A DNA stretch of 64,000 nt from Pseudochrobactrum kiredjianiae (GTDB taxonomy: Bacteria > Pseudomonadota > Alphaproteobacteria > Rhizobiales > Rhizobiaceae), in assembly GCF_030362795.1 (NCBI RefSeq), contig NZ_JAUCBM010000001.1:620001-684000 (forward strand), given 5' to 3'. Position numbers and translations under genes: made by a program. The number at the start of each line of letters is the position of its first letter. The stretch's first letter is position 1. Below, piece after piece: positions 35,532-44,639 of this stretch. A model generated the notes under the pieces. The model was not told the DNA's origin. It was given only the letters and a program-made list of their open reading frames with translations, and did not search any database.

Positions 35532-36713
35532 ATGGCAGATCCGGTGGTTATTGTCGGTATGGCACGCACGCCTTTAGGGGCGTTTCAGGGCAGTTTCAGT
35601 GCCTTGCAGGCACCGCAACTGGGCGCAACCGCTATTCAGGCGGCTGTTGAGCGGGCGGGTATAAGACAAGCGGATATTGATGAGACTTTGCTTGGCTGTG
35701 TCCTGTCTGCGGGGCAGGGACAGGCACCGGCACGCCAGGCTGCCATTGCTGCCGGCATTCCCGTGGCATCGGGAGCAACAACCATCAATAAAATGTGTGG
35801 TTCCGGTATGAAAGCTGTGATGCTGGCGCATGATATGCTGGCTGGCGGTAGTGCGGATATTATCGTCGCAGGTGGCATGGAGAGCATGACCAATGCACCC
35901 TATCTGCTGGATAAAGCCCGTGGCGGCTATCGCATGGGACATGGCAAAATCACCGATCATATGTTTCTCGACGGGCTGGAAGATGCCTATGACAAAGGCC
36001 GCTTGATGGGAAGTTTCGCCGAGGATTGTGCCGAGGCCTTTCAGTTTAGCCGCACCACGCAGGATGAATTTGCACTGCGCTCCCTGAAACGTGCGCAGAC
36101 GGCGCTGGAGCGCGGTTATTTTGCGCAGGAGATTGCGCCCGTTGTGACCGGAAACGGCAACTCCGCCCATCTGATTGATATGGATGAACAGCCTGCCAAG
36201 GCACGACCGGAGAAAATTCCGTTTCTGCGTCCTGCGTTTCGCGAGGACGGCACCGTTACAGCAGCCAATTCCAGCTCGATTTCTGATGGTGCGGCGGCTC
36301 TGGTGCTGATGCGCTTGTCTGAAGCGGAAAAACGCGGGCTGACACCGCTTGCCCGCATCGTTGCACAAACCTCTTATGCTTATGAGCCGCGTTTGTTTGC
36401 CACTGCACCGATTGGGGCAATGCGTAAACTTTACGAGAAAACCGGCTGGACGGCGGATGATGTCGATCTTTTCGAGATCAATGAGGCCTTTGCCGTGGTG
36501 ACAATGGCCGCAATGCAGGAACTGAATCTGCCTGCGGAGAAGGTGAATATTCATGGCGGTGCCTGTGCGCTCGGCCATCCGATCGGCGCATCAGGCGCGC
36601 GTATTTTGGTGACATTGCTGGCCGCACTGCAAACCCATGATCTGCAACGTGGCATTGCCAGTATCTGTATCGGTGGCGGTGAGGCAACAGCCATAGGTGT
36701 GGAGCGTTTATAG
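35532..36713 (+). CDS. Acetyl-CoA C-acyltransferase (thiolase)
   Basis: This enzyme cleaves 3-oxoacyl-CoA with CoA, or condenses acetyl-CoA units. It has 393 residues, the exact usual length. The nucleophile is Cys89 (NKMCGSGMKAV). The His block is GGACALGHPIGASGA and the second Cys is near 379 (CIGGGEA). The frame is open 40 codons upstream. ATG 35532 is preferred to 35526 because GGGAGGAG then lies at normal spacing. It is first in a five-gene acyl-CoA degradation operon (35532-41328) divergent from an AraC regulator. Whether it is acetoacetyl- or longer-chain-specific cannot be told. Confidence 0.92.
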   Translation: MADPVVIVGMARTPLGAFQGSFSALQAPQLGATAIQAAVERAGIRQADIDETLLGCVLSAGQGQAPARQAAIAAGIPVASGATTINKMCGSGMKAVMLAHDMLAGGSADIIVAGGMESMTNAPYLLDKARGGYRMGHGKITDHMFLDGLEDAYDKGRLMGSFAEDCAEAFQFSRTTQDEFALRSLKRAQTALERGYFAQEIAPVVTGNGNSAHLIDMDEQPAKARPEKIPFLRPAFREDGTVTAANSSSISDGAAALVLMRLSEAEKRGLTPLARIVAQTSYAYEPRLFATAPIGAMRKLYEKTGWTADDVDLFEINEAFAVVTMAAMQELNLPAEKVNIHGGACALGHPIGASGARILVTLLAALQTHDLQRGIASICIGGGEATAIGVERL

Positions 36714-36751
36714 TCGCAGTCACAGTGATCTATGCTTTTTGGGAGGATGGC

Positions 36752-38527
36752 ATGAGGCAGCTGAGTACGGAGAATTTCAAGCAAGCACGTGATTTTCTTT
36801 TGCAGCATCGCGAGGATTATCACACTGCAAAAGCTGGTTTTGTCTGGCCGGAGGCACTGCCCTTTAACTGGGCGCTGGATTGGTTTGATGCCGAGCTTGC
36901 CACGAACCCGCTGAGCCGCGATCAGACTGCTTTATGGATTGTCGATACTGTTTCCCAAACTGATGTGAGACTGAGTTTTGCTGAACTGAGCAAGCGTTCT
37001 TCACAGGTTGCCAATTATCTGCGCGGGCTGGGGCTGAAGCGCGGCGATCACTTGCTGGTGCTGCTCGGCAATGTTCCTGCCTTATGGGAAGTGATGCTGG
37101 CCGCGATGAAGCTGGGTATTATTACTATTCCCGCGACCACTTTGCTGACACCGGATGAATTGTCCGACCGGCTGGAACGTGGCCATGCTCGCGCCATTCT
37201 CGCAACCGGCGATCAGCTTTTAAAATGCGAGGGGCTGGCAGGCGCAGATGTCTTGCGCATACAGGTACCGAATGGTCATGCTGCTGAAAACAGTAACTGG
37301 CACGATTATAACGAAGCCTTCAATCAGTCCGCTGAATTTCAGCCAGATGGTGAAACTCAGTCGTATGATCCTATGCTGCTCTATTTCACCTCCGGCACGA
37401 CCGCCAAGCCGAAGCTGGTGCGTCACAGTCATCGCAGCTATCCGGTCGGCTCGCTCTCCACTATGTATTGGGTTGGTCTGCAACCGGCAGATATTCATCT
37501 CAATGTATCTTCCCCGGGCTGGGCGAAACATGCATGGAGCTCGCTTTTTGCACCGTGGAATGCCGGTGCAACAGTGCTGATTATCAATCAACCTGCGTTC
37601 AGCGCCAAGGTGCTGCTGGCAGAAATGCAGCGCTGCGCAGTGACCACCATGTGTGCTCCGCCGACTGTGTGGCGTATGTTGATACAGGAAGATCTCAAAG
37701 CCTGTAAAATGAGTCTGCGTGAAGTCGTGGGGGCGGGTGAGCCGCTCAATCCTGAAATCATTGATCAGGTGCGCGACGCATGGGGGCTGACAATCCGTGA
37801 TGGTTACGGCCAGACAGAAACCACCGCACAGGTGGCGAATAGTCCCGCGCAGAACGTGAAAAGCGGTGCTATGGGCAGGCCGTTGCCGGGCTATGAGGTG
37901 ATGATCCTTGATGCAGACGGCCATGCGGCACAGGAAGGCGAAGTCTGCCTCTTGCTGGGTGACAAGCATCCGGCAGGGCTGATGCAGGGCTATCAGGAAA
38001 CCGACGGCAGTCTCAGCGGCACTGATGGCCGCGTTTATCGCACCGGTGATGTCGCCTATCAGGATGAAGACGGCTATTTGCATTTTGTCGGTCGTGCAGA
38101 TGATGTGTTCAAATCCTCTGATTATCGTATCAGCCCGTTTGAGCTGGAAAGCGTGTTGCTGGAACATGATGCAGTGACTGAGGCTGCGGTTATTCCGGTA
38201 GATGACCCGATCCGTCTGTCTGTTCCCAAAGCCTATATTCTGCTGCGTGCCGGTGAGGAGCCTTCGCGGGCGCTCGCACTTTCAGTTTTGCAATATACCA
38301 ATGAGCGTCTGGCGCCGTTTAAGCGTATCCGTTCGCTGGAATTTGTGCGGGAATTGCCCAAAACAATCTCCAGAAAAATCCGTCGTGTGCAACTGCGGCG
38401 ATTGGAGCGGGAAGGCATTGAAGATGATGTGTTCCGTGGTGTGGCTTTTTGCGAAAGTGAATTTTCAGAACTGAGTGTCGGGCGTAACCGAACCACACAG
38501 AGTGAAGGAGAGAACCATGTCCGGTGA
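36752..38527 (+). CDS. Acyl-CoA synthetase, AMP-forming (medium or branched-chain ACSM-like)
   Basis: This ligase (591 residues) joins a carboxylic acid to CoA via an acyl-adenylate. The P-loop YFTSGTTAKPKLVRHSH, the DGYGQTETT block, YRTGDVAYQDEDGY and the C-terminal Lys in LPKTISRKIRR are all present. These, and the segment SPGWAKHAWSSLFAPW, point to the medium-chain/benzoate/branched-chain synthetase group and not acetyl-CoA synthetase. It begins at ATG 36752 with GGGAGG upstream. The C-terminus runs about 25 residues past the catalytic domain and overlaps the acyl-CoA dehydrogenase gene by 11 nt. The likely acid is a short branched one, by context. Confidence 0.88.
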   Translation: MRQLSTENFKQARDFLLQHREDYHTAKAGFVWPEALPFNWALDWFDAELATNPLSRDQTALWIVDTVSQTDVRLSFAELSKRSSQVANYLRGLGLKRGDHLLVLLGNVPALWEVMLAAMKLGIITIPATTLLTPDELSDRLERGHARAILATGDQLLKCEGLAGADVLRIQVPNGHAAENSNWHDYNEAFNQSAEFQPDGETQSYDPMLLYFTSGTTAKPKLVRHSHRSYPVGSLSTMYWVGLQPADIHLNVSSPGWAKHAWSSLFAPWNAGATVLIINQPAFSAKVLLAEMQRCAVTTMCAPPTVWRMLIQEDLKACKMSLREVVGAGEPLNPEIIDQVRDAWGLTIRDGYGQTETTAQVANSPAQNVKSGAMGRPLPGYEVMILDADGHAAQEGEVCLLLGDKHPAGLMQGYQETDGSLSGTDGRVYRTGDVAYQDEDGYLHFVGRADDVFKSSDYRISPFELESVLLEHDAVTEAAVIPVDDPIRLSVPKAYILLRAGEEPSRALALSVLQYTNERLAPFKRIRSLEFVRELPKTISRKIRRVQLRRLEREGIEDDVFRGVAFCESEFSELSVGRNRTTQSEGENHVR

Positions 38528-39665
38528 ACTCAATGAGGAGCAGAGCAGCATTGTCGCCATGGCTGCGGATTTTGCCGCGCAGGAACTGGCACCTCATGCT
38601 CTGGAATGGGATGAGCAAAAGCATTTCCCTATAGATGTGCTGCGCAAGGCGGCAGCGCTAGGCATGGGCGGTATTTATATTCGGGATGATGTGGGTGGCT
38701 CTGGCCTGACCCGTATGGATGCAGCATTGATTTTTGAAGCACTGTCGCAAGGTTGTCCGGTCATTGCGTCATTCCTGTCGATCCATAATATGTGCTCATG
38801 GGTGATTGATGCCTATGGCTCGCAAGCACAACGGCAAAAATGGTTGCCCCAACTCACACCTATGGAGCTGATCGCCAGTTATTGCCTGACCGAACCGTCC
38901 TGCGGTTCTGATGCCGCTAATCTCAGCACCAAAGCCGTGCGCGATGGCGATGATTATCTGATTACAGGACAGAAGCAATTTATCTCCGGTGCCGGTGCGA
39001 GTGATATTTACATCGTGATGGCACGAACCGGCGTGGCAGGAGCCAAAGGCATCTCGGCCTTTATCGTGCCGAAGGATGCAGCCGGCCTGTCCTTCGGCGC
39101 CAATGAAAAGAAAATGGGCTGGAATGCCCAGCCGACCCGCACCGTAATGTTTGATAATGTGCGTGTACCAGCGGAAAACCTGATTGGTCAGGAAGGCATC
39201 GGTTTTAAAATTGCGATGTCGGCGCTTGATGGCGGGCGGTTGAATATCGCCGCCTGTTCTCTTGGTGGCGCGCAGGCCGCTTTTGACAAGGCACTGACCT
39301 ATATGGATGAGCGCAAGGCTTTCGGCTCCAAGCTGCACCAGTTTCAGGCATTGCAATTCCGTCTTGCCGATATGGCAACAGAACTGGAAGTGGCGCGCAC
39401 ATTTCTGCACCGCGCCGCCCGTGCGCTCGACCGTCATGATGCCGATGCGGTGAAACTTTGCGCTATGGCCAAACGTTTTGTCACTGATGCCGGATTTAAC
39501 GTCGCTAATCAGGCGCTGCAACTGCATGGCGGCTACGGTTATCTGAGCGAATATGGCGTGGAAAAACTGGTGCGCGATCTGCGTGTCCATCAGATTTTGG
39601 AAGGCACCAATGAGATCATGCGGGTGATTATCGCGCGTGAGCTACTGAACGGGAGGGGTAAATGA
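38517..39665 (+). CDS. Acyl-CoA dehydrogenase (isobutyryl-CoA dehydrogenase-like)
   Basis: This FAD enzyme (382 residues) introduces the 2,3 double bond into acyl-CoA. The conserved [14 protein letters not shown] block binds FAD. [16 protein letters not shown] and the C-terminal [30 protein letters not shown] are standard, and the Glu of EGTNE is the likely catalytic base. A position between synthetase and 3-hydroxyisobutyrate dehydrogenase genes suggests the isobutyryl-CoA type of valine degradation (like mammalian ACAD8). The start at 38517 has GGAGAG upstream. The previous gene overlaps by 11 nt. Confidence 0.9.
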   Translation: [382 protein letters not shown]

Positions 39666-40558
39666 ACGCGAATATTGTTGGTTTTATCGGCCTCGGTCAT
39701 ATGGGCGGGCCTATGGCGGCCAATCTCGTCAAAGCGGGATTGAACGTGCGCGGTTTTGATCTGGTCGAAGCATCAAAACAAGCCGCACAAGCAAACGGCG
39801 TTCAGATTGCGGATAATGTTGAGCAGCTTGTGCAGGGCGCGACTGTGATTATCACCATGCTACCCGCCGGTTCGCATGTTTTGAGTGTCTGGCGCGAACT
39901 GACAGCGCTGGTTGCGCCGGATACAGTGTTGATTGATTGCTCGACCATTGATGTCGACAGCGCCCGCAAGGCGCATGAAATGGCGGCAGAGCATAAATTA
40001 TTGAGCATTGATGCACCGGTTTCCGGTGGTGTGGTTGGTGCAATAGCGGCAACGCTCACCTTTATGGCCGGTGGTGAAAAAGTTGCTTTTGACAAAGCCG
40101 AACCTGTGCTGGCTGCAATGGGAAAACGTATTGTGCATTGCGGTAATGCGGGTGCAGGGCAGGCAGCAAAAATCTGCAATAATATGATCCTCGGCATTTC
40201 CATGATCGGGGTGTGCGAGGCTTTCGCTTTGGGTGAAAAACTGGGTCTGTCGCAGCAGGCTTTGTTTGATGTGGCTTCCACTTCATCCGGCCAATGCTGG
40301 GCGCTGACAACCAATTGTCCGGTGCCGGGTCCGGTACCAGCTTCGCCTGCCAACAGGGATTATCAGCCGGGTTTTGCCGCAAGCTTAATGCTGAAAGATT
40401 TGAAACTGGCGCAGGAGGCTGCGGCCTCGGTCGGGGCGACAACACCATTGGGCGCAGAAGCGGCGCAGCTCTATAATCTGTTCAACGCCCTTGGCTCCGG
40501 CGGGGAGGATTTTTCCGGTATTATCCGCCTGTTACGCGGCAAGGAGGGACAGTCATGA
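39662..40558 (+). CDS. mmsB: 3-hydroxyisobutyrate dehydrogenase
   Basis: It oxidises 3-hydroxyisobutyrate to methylmalonate semialdehyde with NAD+, a valine-degradation step. It has 298 residues. The Rossmann motif is [13 protein letters not shown] (8-20), the substrate block is DAPVSGG (Ser121), and the catalytic Lys170 lies in [10 protein letters not shown] followed by ICNNM. The later [10 protein letters not shown] segment and the loop [19 protein letters not shown] are typical of this enzyme and not of other beta-hydroxyacid dehydrogenases. It overlaps both neighbours by 4 nt. No 3-hydroxyisobutyryl-CoA hydrolase gene is visible in the operon. Confidence 0.92.
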
Positions 40559-41328
40559 CTTATGAAACGATCCTGACAGCAATGCATGGCCGCGTCCGGC
40601 TGATAACGCTGAACCGCCCGCAGGCGCTGAATGCATTGAACCGGCAGCTTGCGGCAGAGCTGATCGCAGCGGCGGAAGCCGCAGACAAAGACCCTGCCGT
40701 GGGGTGTATTGTTTTGACCGGCTCGGCCAAGGCTTTCGCTGCCGGTGCGGATATCAAGGAAATGCAGGCGCAGGATTTTAGCACAATATTTGCGGCAGAC
40801 TGGTTCGGCGAATGGGAGAGTTTTACCTCCGTGCGCAAACCAATTATCGCAGCCGTTGCAGGCTATGCGCTGGGCGGTGGTTGCGAACTAGCGATGATGT
40901 GCGATTTTATTCTGGCAGCCGATAATGCCCGGTTTGGCCAGCCGGAAATCCGTCTCGGTGTTATTCCGGGTATGGGCGGCTCGCAGCGTCTGACCCGCTT
41001 TGTCGGCAAATCCAAAGCCATGGAAATGTGCCTGACAGGGCGAATGATGGAGGCTGAGGAGGCCGAACGCTGTGGTCTGGTTTCGCGTATTGTGCCAGTG
41101 GATCAGCTGCTTGAGGAAGCCTTGAGCGTGGCATCATCTATTGCAGAGAAATCCTTGCCGGTGACTATGATGGCGAAAGAGGCCGTGAATGCGGCCTATG
41201 AAACAACGCTGAATCAGGGAGTGAAATTCGAGCGCCGTCTGTTTCAGTCCGGCTTTGCCAGTCACGATCAGAAAGAAGGCATGAGCGCATTTATTGAAAA
41301 GCGCGACCCGTTTTTTCTGCATCGCTAA
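40555..41328 (+). CDS. Enoyl-CoA hydratase
   Basis: This crotonase-fold enzyme (257 residues) adds water to 2-enoyl-CoA. In this operon the substrate would be methacrylyl-CoA. It shows the oxyanion block [11 protein letters not shown], the sequence [11 protein letters not shown] with one catalytic-region Glu, and [20 protein letters not shown] with the second. The length is that of a hydratase and not of a 3-hydroxyisobutyryl-CoA hydrolase (about 350 residues). It ends the thiolase operon, and 126 bp follow before a GntR regulator. Confidence 0.92.
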   Translation: MTYETILTAMHGRVRLITLNRPQALNALNRQLAAELIAAAEAADKDPAVGCIVLTGSAKAFAAGADIKEMQAQDFSTIFAADWFGEWESFTSVRKPIIAAVAGYALGGGCELAMMCDFILAADNARFGQPEIRLGVIPGMGGSQRLTRFVGKSKAMEMCLTGRMMEAEEAERCGLVSRIVPVDQLLEEALSVASSIAEKSLPVTMMAKEAVNAAYETTLNQGVKFERRLFQSGFASHDQKEGMSAFIEKRDPFFLHR

Positions 41329-41412
41329 ATCTAAAAACGCTATTTGTGTCAGGCTCAAACTGCTCTGAAAACAAATATCGGCTGATAAGAATTTTGGGCT
41401 TGATCAATTTTG

Positions 41413-41423
41413 TATCCTGGATA
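41413..41423. promoter_or_regulatory. Candidate GntR operator upstream of the regulator gene
   Basis: TATCCTGGATA is a perfect 11-bp inverted repeat (centre T) in the sequence TTGTATCCTGGATAATC. It lies about 32 bp before the regulator start, in an AT-rich promoter-like stretch. The form fits sites of FCD-type GntR regulators, so autoregulation is likely. Confidence 0.45.
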
Positions 41424-41454
41424 ATCATAGTAAAAAATATAAGGGAACTGAGGC

Positions 41455-42144
41455 TTGTCCAGCTATAAATGGAGCAGCCAGACAAGGCTGCTGGACGAAG
41501 TTGCGCAAGCACTTCGTGAGAGCATCTATGCGGGTCAATATGCGCCGGGCACGATTTTGCGGCAGGAGCAGATTGCCGCCGAGTTCGGCGTTAGCCGCAC
41601 GCCTTTGCGTGAAGCATTGCGGATGCTGGAGCGTGATGGCTTGATTATTCATCTGCCTGGCCGCGGTGTGCGGGTGGCAAGTGTTGATCTGCCGCATCTG
41701 CTTGATGCTTATGCCGTGCGCGAAGTCATCGACGGTGTTGCCGCGCGCTTTGCTGCGGAACGTGCCGATGCTGCAGCGATTGCCGGTCTTGAAAAGCTCA
41801 TCATGCATCAGCGCTCGATTATCGAGCCTTGGGATTCCAAAGCCTATACGCAGTCCAATGTGGACTTTCATCTGGCAGTGATGGCCGCGGGCGGCAACGT
41901 CTCGCTGGAGAATTTTGTGCCTTTGTTGCGCATGACCTCGCAAGTCTTTGCGCCGGTATTTGCACTTAGTGCAGAGCGGGCAAAAAACGCCATTGAGGAG
42001 CACAGTCTCATTGTTGAGGCGATTGTCCGCAAAGACGGAGCAGGGGCTGAAGAACTGGCGCGCCAGCATATCCGCAAAACCATTATCAGCCTGCAACAGA
42101 TGAAGAATAGTAATCAGCAGGAAATATCCTGCGGGAGAGAATGA
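41455..42144 (+). CDS. GntR-family (FadR/FCD type) transcriptional regulator
   Basis: This 229-residue regulator has an N-terminal winged helix (about 10-75) with EQIAAEFGVSRTPLREALRMLERDGLI and LPGRGVRV. The helical FCD ligand domain (about 90-225) has Asp and His residues suited to a bound metal and carboxylate. The frame starts with TTG at 41455, with GAGG only a few nt upstream, so the start is less certain than most. The aldehyde dehydrogenase gene begins 1 nt after its stop, so the regulator is co-transcribed with the genes it probably controls. Confidence 0.9.
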   Translation: MSSYKWSSQTRLLDEVAQALRESIYAGQYAPGTILRQEQIAAEFGVSRTPLREALRMLERDGLIIHLPGRGVRVASVDLPHLLDAYAVREVIDGVAARFAAERADAAAIAGLEKLIMHQRSIIEPWDSKAYTQSNVDFHLAVMAAGGNVSLENFVPLLRMTSQVFAPVFALSAERAKNAIEEHSLIVEAIVRKDGAGAEELARQHIRKTIISLQQMKNSNQQEISCGRE

Positions 42145-42145
42145 C

Positions 42146-43609
42146 ATGGCACAGGAGCAAGAAAACGGACTGCGCCGCTACGGTAATCTGATCAATGGTG
42201 TGTGGCAGGATGCCGTGCAGGGCGAGGTTCTGACGCTGAAAAATCCGTCGGATAGCAGTGATCTGGCATTGATCGCCCGTGGTACGCGGGCCGATATCGA
42301 TCTCGCAGTAACCTCTGCCCGTAATGCTCTGTCCGGCGCATGGGGTAAGCTGACTGCAACCGAGCGCGGACGTATTTTGCATAAAATCTCCGAAGCGGTA
42401 TTGCATGAGATTGATCTGCTGACGGTACTGGAAGCGCGTGACGTCGGCAAACCTTTGACACAAGCGCGCGCTGATGTGGTGGCGCTGGCACGTTATCTGG
42501 AATTTTACGGTGCTTCCGCAGATAAGGTGCATGGCGATACGCTGCCTTATCAGAACGGCTTCACGGTTTTGTCGGTCTATGAACCGCATGGTGTGACAGG
42601 GCATATTATCCCGTGGAATTATCCGATGCAGATCCTTGGCCGCAGCCTTGGTGCGGCGCTGGCGATGGGCAATGCCGCTGTGGTGAAACCGGCGGAAGAA
42701 GCCTGCCTGACTATCCTCGAATTTGCCCGCATCGCCCATGAGGCCGGTCTGCCTGCCGGTGCGTTGAATGTGGTGACCGGTTTGGGTGTTGAGGCCGGAG
42801 CGGCTTTGTCTTCCCATCCTGATGTCAATCATATTTCTTTCACCGGCTCTTTGCGTACCGGTGAGGCAGTGCAGGCGGCAGCGGCTAAAAATGCTGTGCC
42901 GGTAACGCTGGAACTTGGCGGAAAATCCCCGCAGATCGTGTTCGCCGATGCGGATATTGAGCGCGCATTGCCGTTTCTGGTCAATGCAGGCATTCAGAAT
43001 GCGGGGCAGACCTGTTCTGCGTCCTCACGTATTCTGGTGCAGCGTGACGTCTATGAGCAAGTTATCGCCGGTATGAGCGAGCGCTACCGTGCCCTTAAAG
43101 TTGGCGCGGCAGAGGCTGACCTGTCGCTCGGACCCGTTGTTTCCGCCCGCCAGAAAGCCATTGTTGAAGACTATCTGAAACTGGCTGAACAAGACGGTTT
43201 GCAGATTGCCGCGCAAGGCGAACTGGCTGCTGATGCACCGGAAAATGGTGCCTATGTGCGCCCGACTTTACTGCGTGATGTGCCGCCGCAACATCGGCTG
43301 GCACAGGAAGAGATTTTCGGTCCCGTACAGGTGATTATGCCGTTCGATACGGAAGAGGAAGCGGTAGCTCTGGCCAATAGCACGCCTTACGGACTGGTTT
43401 GCGGTGTCTGGACAAAGGACGGTGCACGGCAGTTGCGCATGGCGCATGCGGTGCAGGCCGGACAGGTGTTTATCAATAATTACGGAGCAGGCGGCGGTAT
43501 TGAACTGCCTTTCGGCGGGGTGAAACGTTCCGGCCACGGTCGTGAAAAAGGGTTCGAGGCGCTTTATGGTTTTGCCTCGCTGAAAACCATTTCTGTCTAT
43601 CACGGCTGA
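42146..43609 (+). CDS. NAD(P)-dependent aldehyde dehydrogenase
   Basis: This 487-residue enzyme oxidises an aldehyde to an acid. The cofactor block IIPWNYP is followed by the catalytic base Glu256 (TLELGGKSPQ) and the nucleophile Cys290 (NAGQTCSASS). The sequence is of the betaine/aminobutyraldehyde type. It lacks the features of CoA-acylating methylmalonate-semialdehyde dehydrogenase (MmsA), so it does not complete valine degradation by itself. It is followed 32 nt later by a dehydrogenase of the SDR family. Together they could oxidise an alcohol to an acid in two steps. Confidence 0.9.
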   Translation: MAQEQENGLRRYGNLINGVWQDAVQGEVLTLKNPSDSSDLALIARGTRADIDLAVTSARNALSGAWGKLTATERGRILHKISEAVLHEIDLLTVLEARDVGKPLTQARADVVALARYLEFYGASADKVHGDTLPYQNGFTVLSVYEPHGVTGHIIPWNYPMQILGRSLGAALAMGNAAVVKPAEEACLTILEFARIAHEAGLPAGALNVVTGLGVEAGAALSSHPDVNHISFTGSLRTGEAVQAAAAKNAVPVTLELGGKSPQIVFADADIERALPFLVNAGIQNAGQTCSASSRILVQRDVYEQVIAGMSERYRALKVGAAEADLSLGPVVSARQKAIVEDYLKLAEQDGLQIAAQGELAADAPENGAYVRPTLLRDVPPQHRLAQEEIFGPVQVIMPFDTEEEAVALANSTPYGLVCGVWTKDGARQLRMAHAVQAGQVFINNYGAGGGIELPFGGVKRSGHGREKGFEALYGFASLKTISVYHG

Positions 43610-43641
43610 TCCGCAAAATTCGCATGGGAGAATATAATTCA

Positions 43642-44421
43642 ATGACTGGTTCGCTCGATAAGAAAACCGCGATTATTACCGGTGCAGGCTCTGGTTTCGG
43701 CGAGGCTATGGCGCGTAAATTTGTGCGGGAAGGCGCAAATGTTGTGGTGGTCGATCGCGATGCTGCGGGTGCAAAACGTGTGGTCAGTGAAATTTGCCAG
43801 CAGGGGCTGGCGGGTGAACTGGGCGCACAGGCTCTGGCGGTTGAGGCGGATATTGCAGCGGAAAGCGGCGTGGCTGAAGCCGTGCGGCAGGCAATTATGC
43901 AATTCGGGCGGGTGGATATTCTCATCAATAATGCCGGTATCGGACATAAGCCACAACCGGCAGAAAATGTGCAGCCGGATGAGTTTGACCGTATTGTCGG
44001 GGTGAATATTCGCGGCATTTATCTGATGAGCCGCGCTTTGATCCCGCATTTTAAAGGCAATGGCGGCGGCGTTATTCTCAATATTGCCTCGACAGGAGCG
44101 GCGCGTCCGCGCCCTAACCTGACATGGTATAATGCCACCAAGGGCTGGGTTGTATCCGCCACCAAGGCGCTGGCAATTGAACTGGCACCGGAGAATATCC
44201 GTGTCAATGCACTCAATCCGGTGGCGGGTGAAACCCCGTTGCTCTCGACATTTATGGGTGAGGATACGGAAGAAATCCGTCAGAAATTCCGTGCTTCCAT
44301 TCCGCTCGGCCGCTTGTTGAAACCGGAAGATCTGGCGGAGAGCGCTGCATTCTTGTGCTCATCTGCAGCCAGTATGATTACCGGCGTTGCATTGGATGTG
44401 GATGGTGGTCGTTCAATCTGA
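43642..44421 (+). CDS. Short-chain dehydrogenase/reductase (SDR), 3-oxoacyl reductase-like
   Basis: This 259-residue NAD(P)-dependent oxidoreductase has the classical SDR features: TGAGSGFG at 13-20, NNAGI, and the catalytic Ser150-Tyr163-Lys167 (YNATK). The last part ITGVALDVDGGRS is standard. It acts on an alcohol or ketone that cannot be named from the sequence. The ATG at 43642 is chosen because GGGAG lies about 13 nt upstream. The in-frame ATG at 43624 has no ribosome site. It ends the regulator-dehydrogenase group before a 218-bp gap with a repeat element. Confidence 0.89.
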   Translation: MTGSLDKKTAIITGAGSGFGEAMARKFVREGANVVVVDRDAAGAKRVVSEICQQGLAGELGAQALAVEADIAAESGVAEAVRQAIMQFGRVDILINNAGIGHKPQPAENVQPDEFDRIVGVNIRGIYLMSRALIPHFKGNGGGVILNIASTGAARPRPNLTWYNATKGWVVSATKALAIELAPENIRVNALNPVAGETPLLSTFMGEDTEEIRQKFRASIPLGRLLKPEDLAESAAFLCSSAASMITGVALDVDGGRSI

Positions 44422-44467
44422 AATGACTGATCGAATAGTGATAACGATTGGAACGATCAGTGGTTCG

Positions 44468-44572
44468 TTAGAGCGTATCCCGAAAGTGTGAAGCCGTTTT
44501 CAGATAAGATACGCGTAAAAACAAAAAGATAGAGTGTTTTCTACGGTTCAAGATAAGCAGGAAATGCTCTAA
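44468..44572. repeat. 105-bp intergenic palindromic repeat element
   Basis: The element is bounded by TTAGAGC (44468-44474) and its exact inverse GCTCTAA (44566-44572). Inside, GCGTATC (44473-44479) pairs with GATACGC (44508-44514). It has a CCCGAAAGTGTGAAGCCGTT core, which I recall from repeats common between genes in Ochrobactrum, Brucella relatives and Mesorhizobium. It lies between the SDR gene and the importer-3 receptor gene. Confidence 0.75.
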
Positions 44573-44639
44573 AGTCGGCCAGCTCTATTCCGGTAATTCC
44601 TGAGCAAATTTCAGGATGTGATAAATAAGGGGACAGGCA

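Noticed and set aside
42146-43609. Methylmalonate-semialdehyde dehydrogenase (mmsA)
   Set aside because: The context beside mmsB invited this, but the sequence is of the ordinary non-acylating aldehyde dehydrogenase type.
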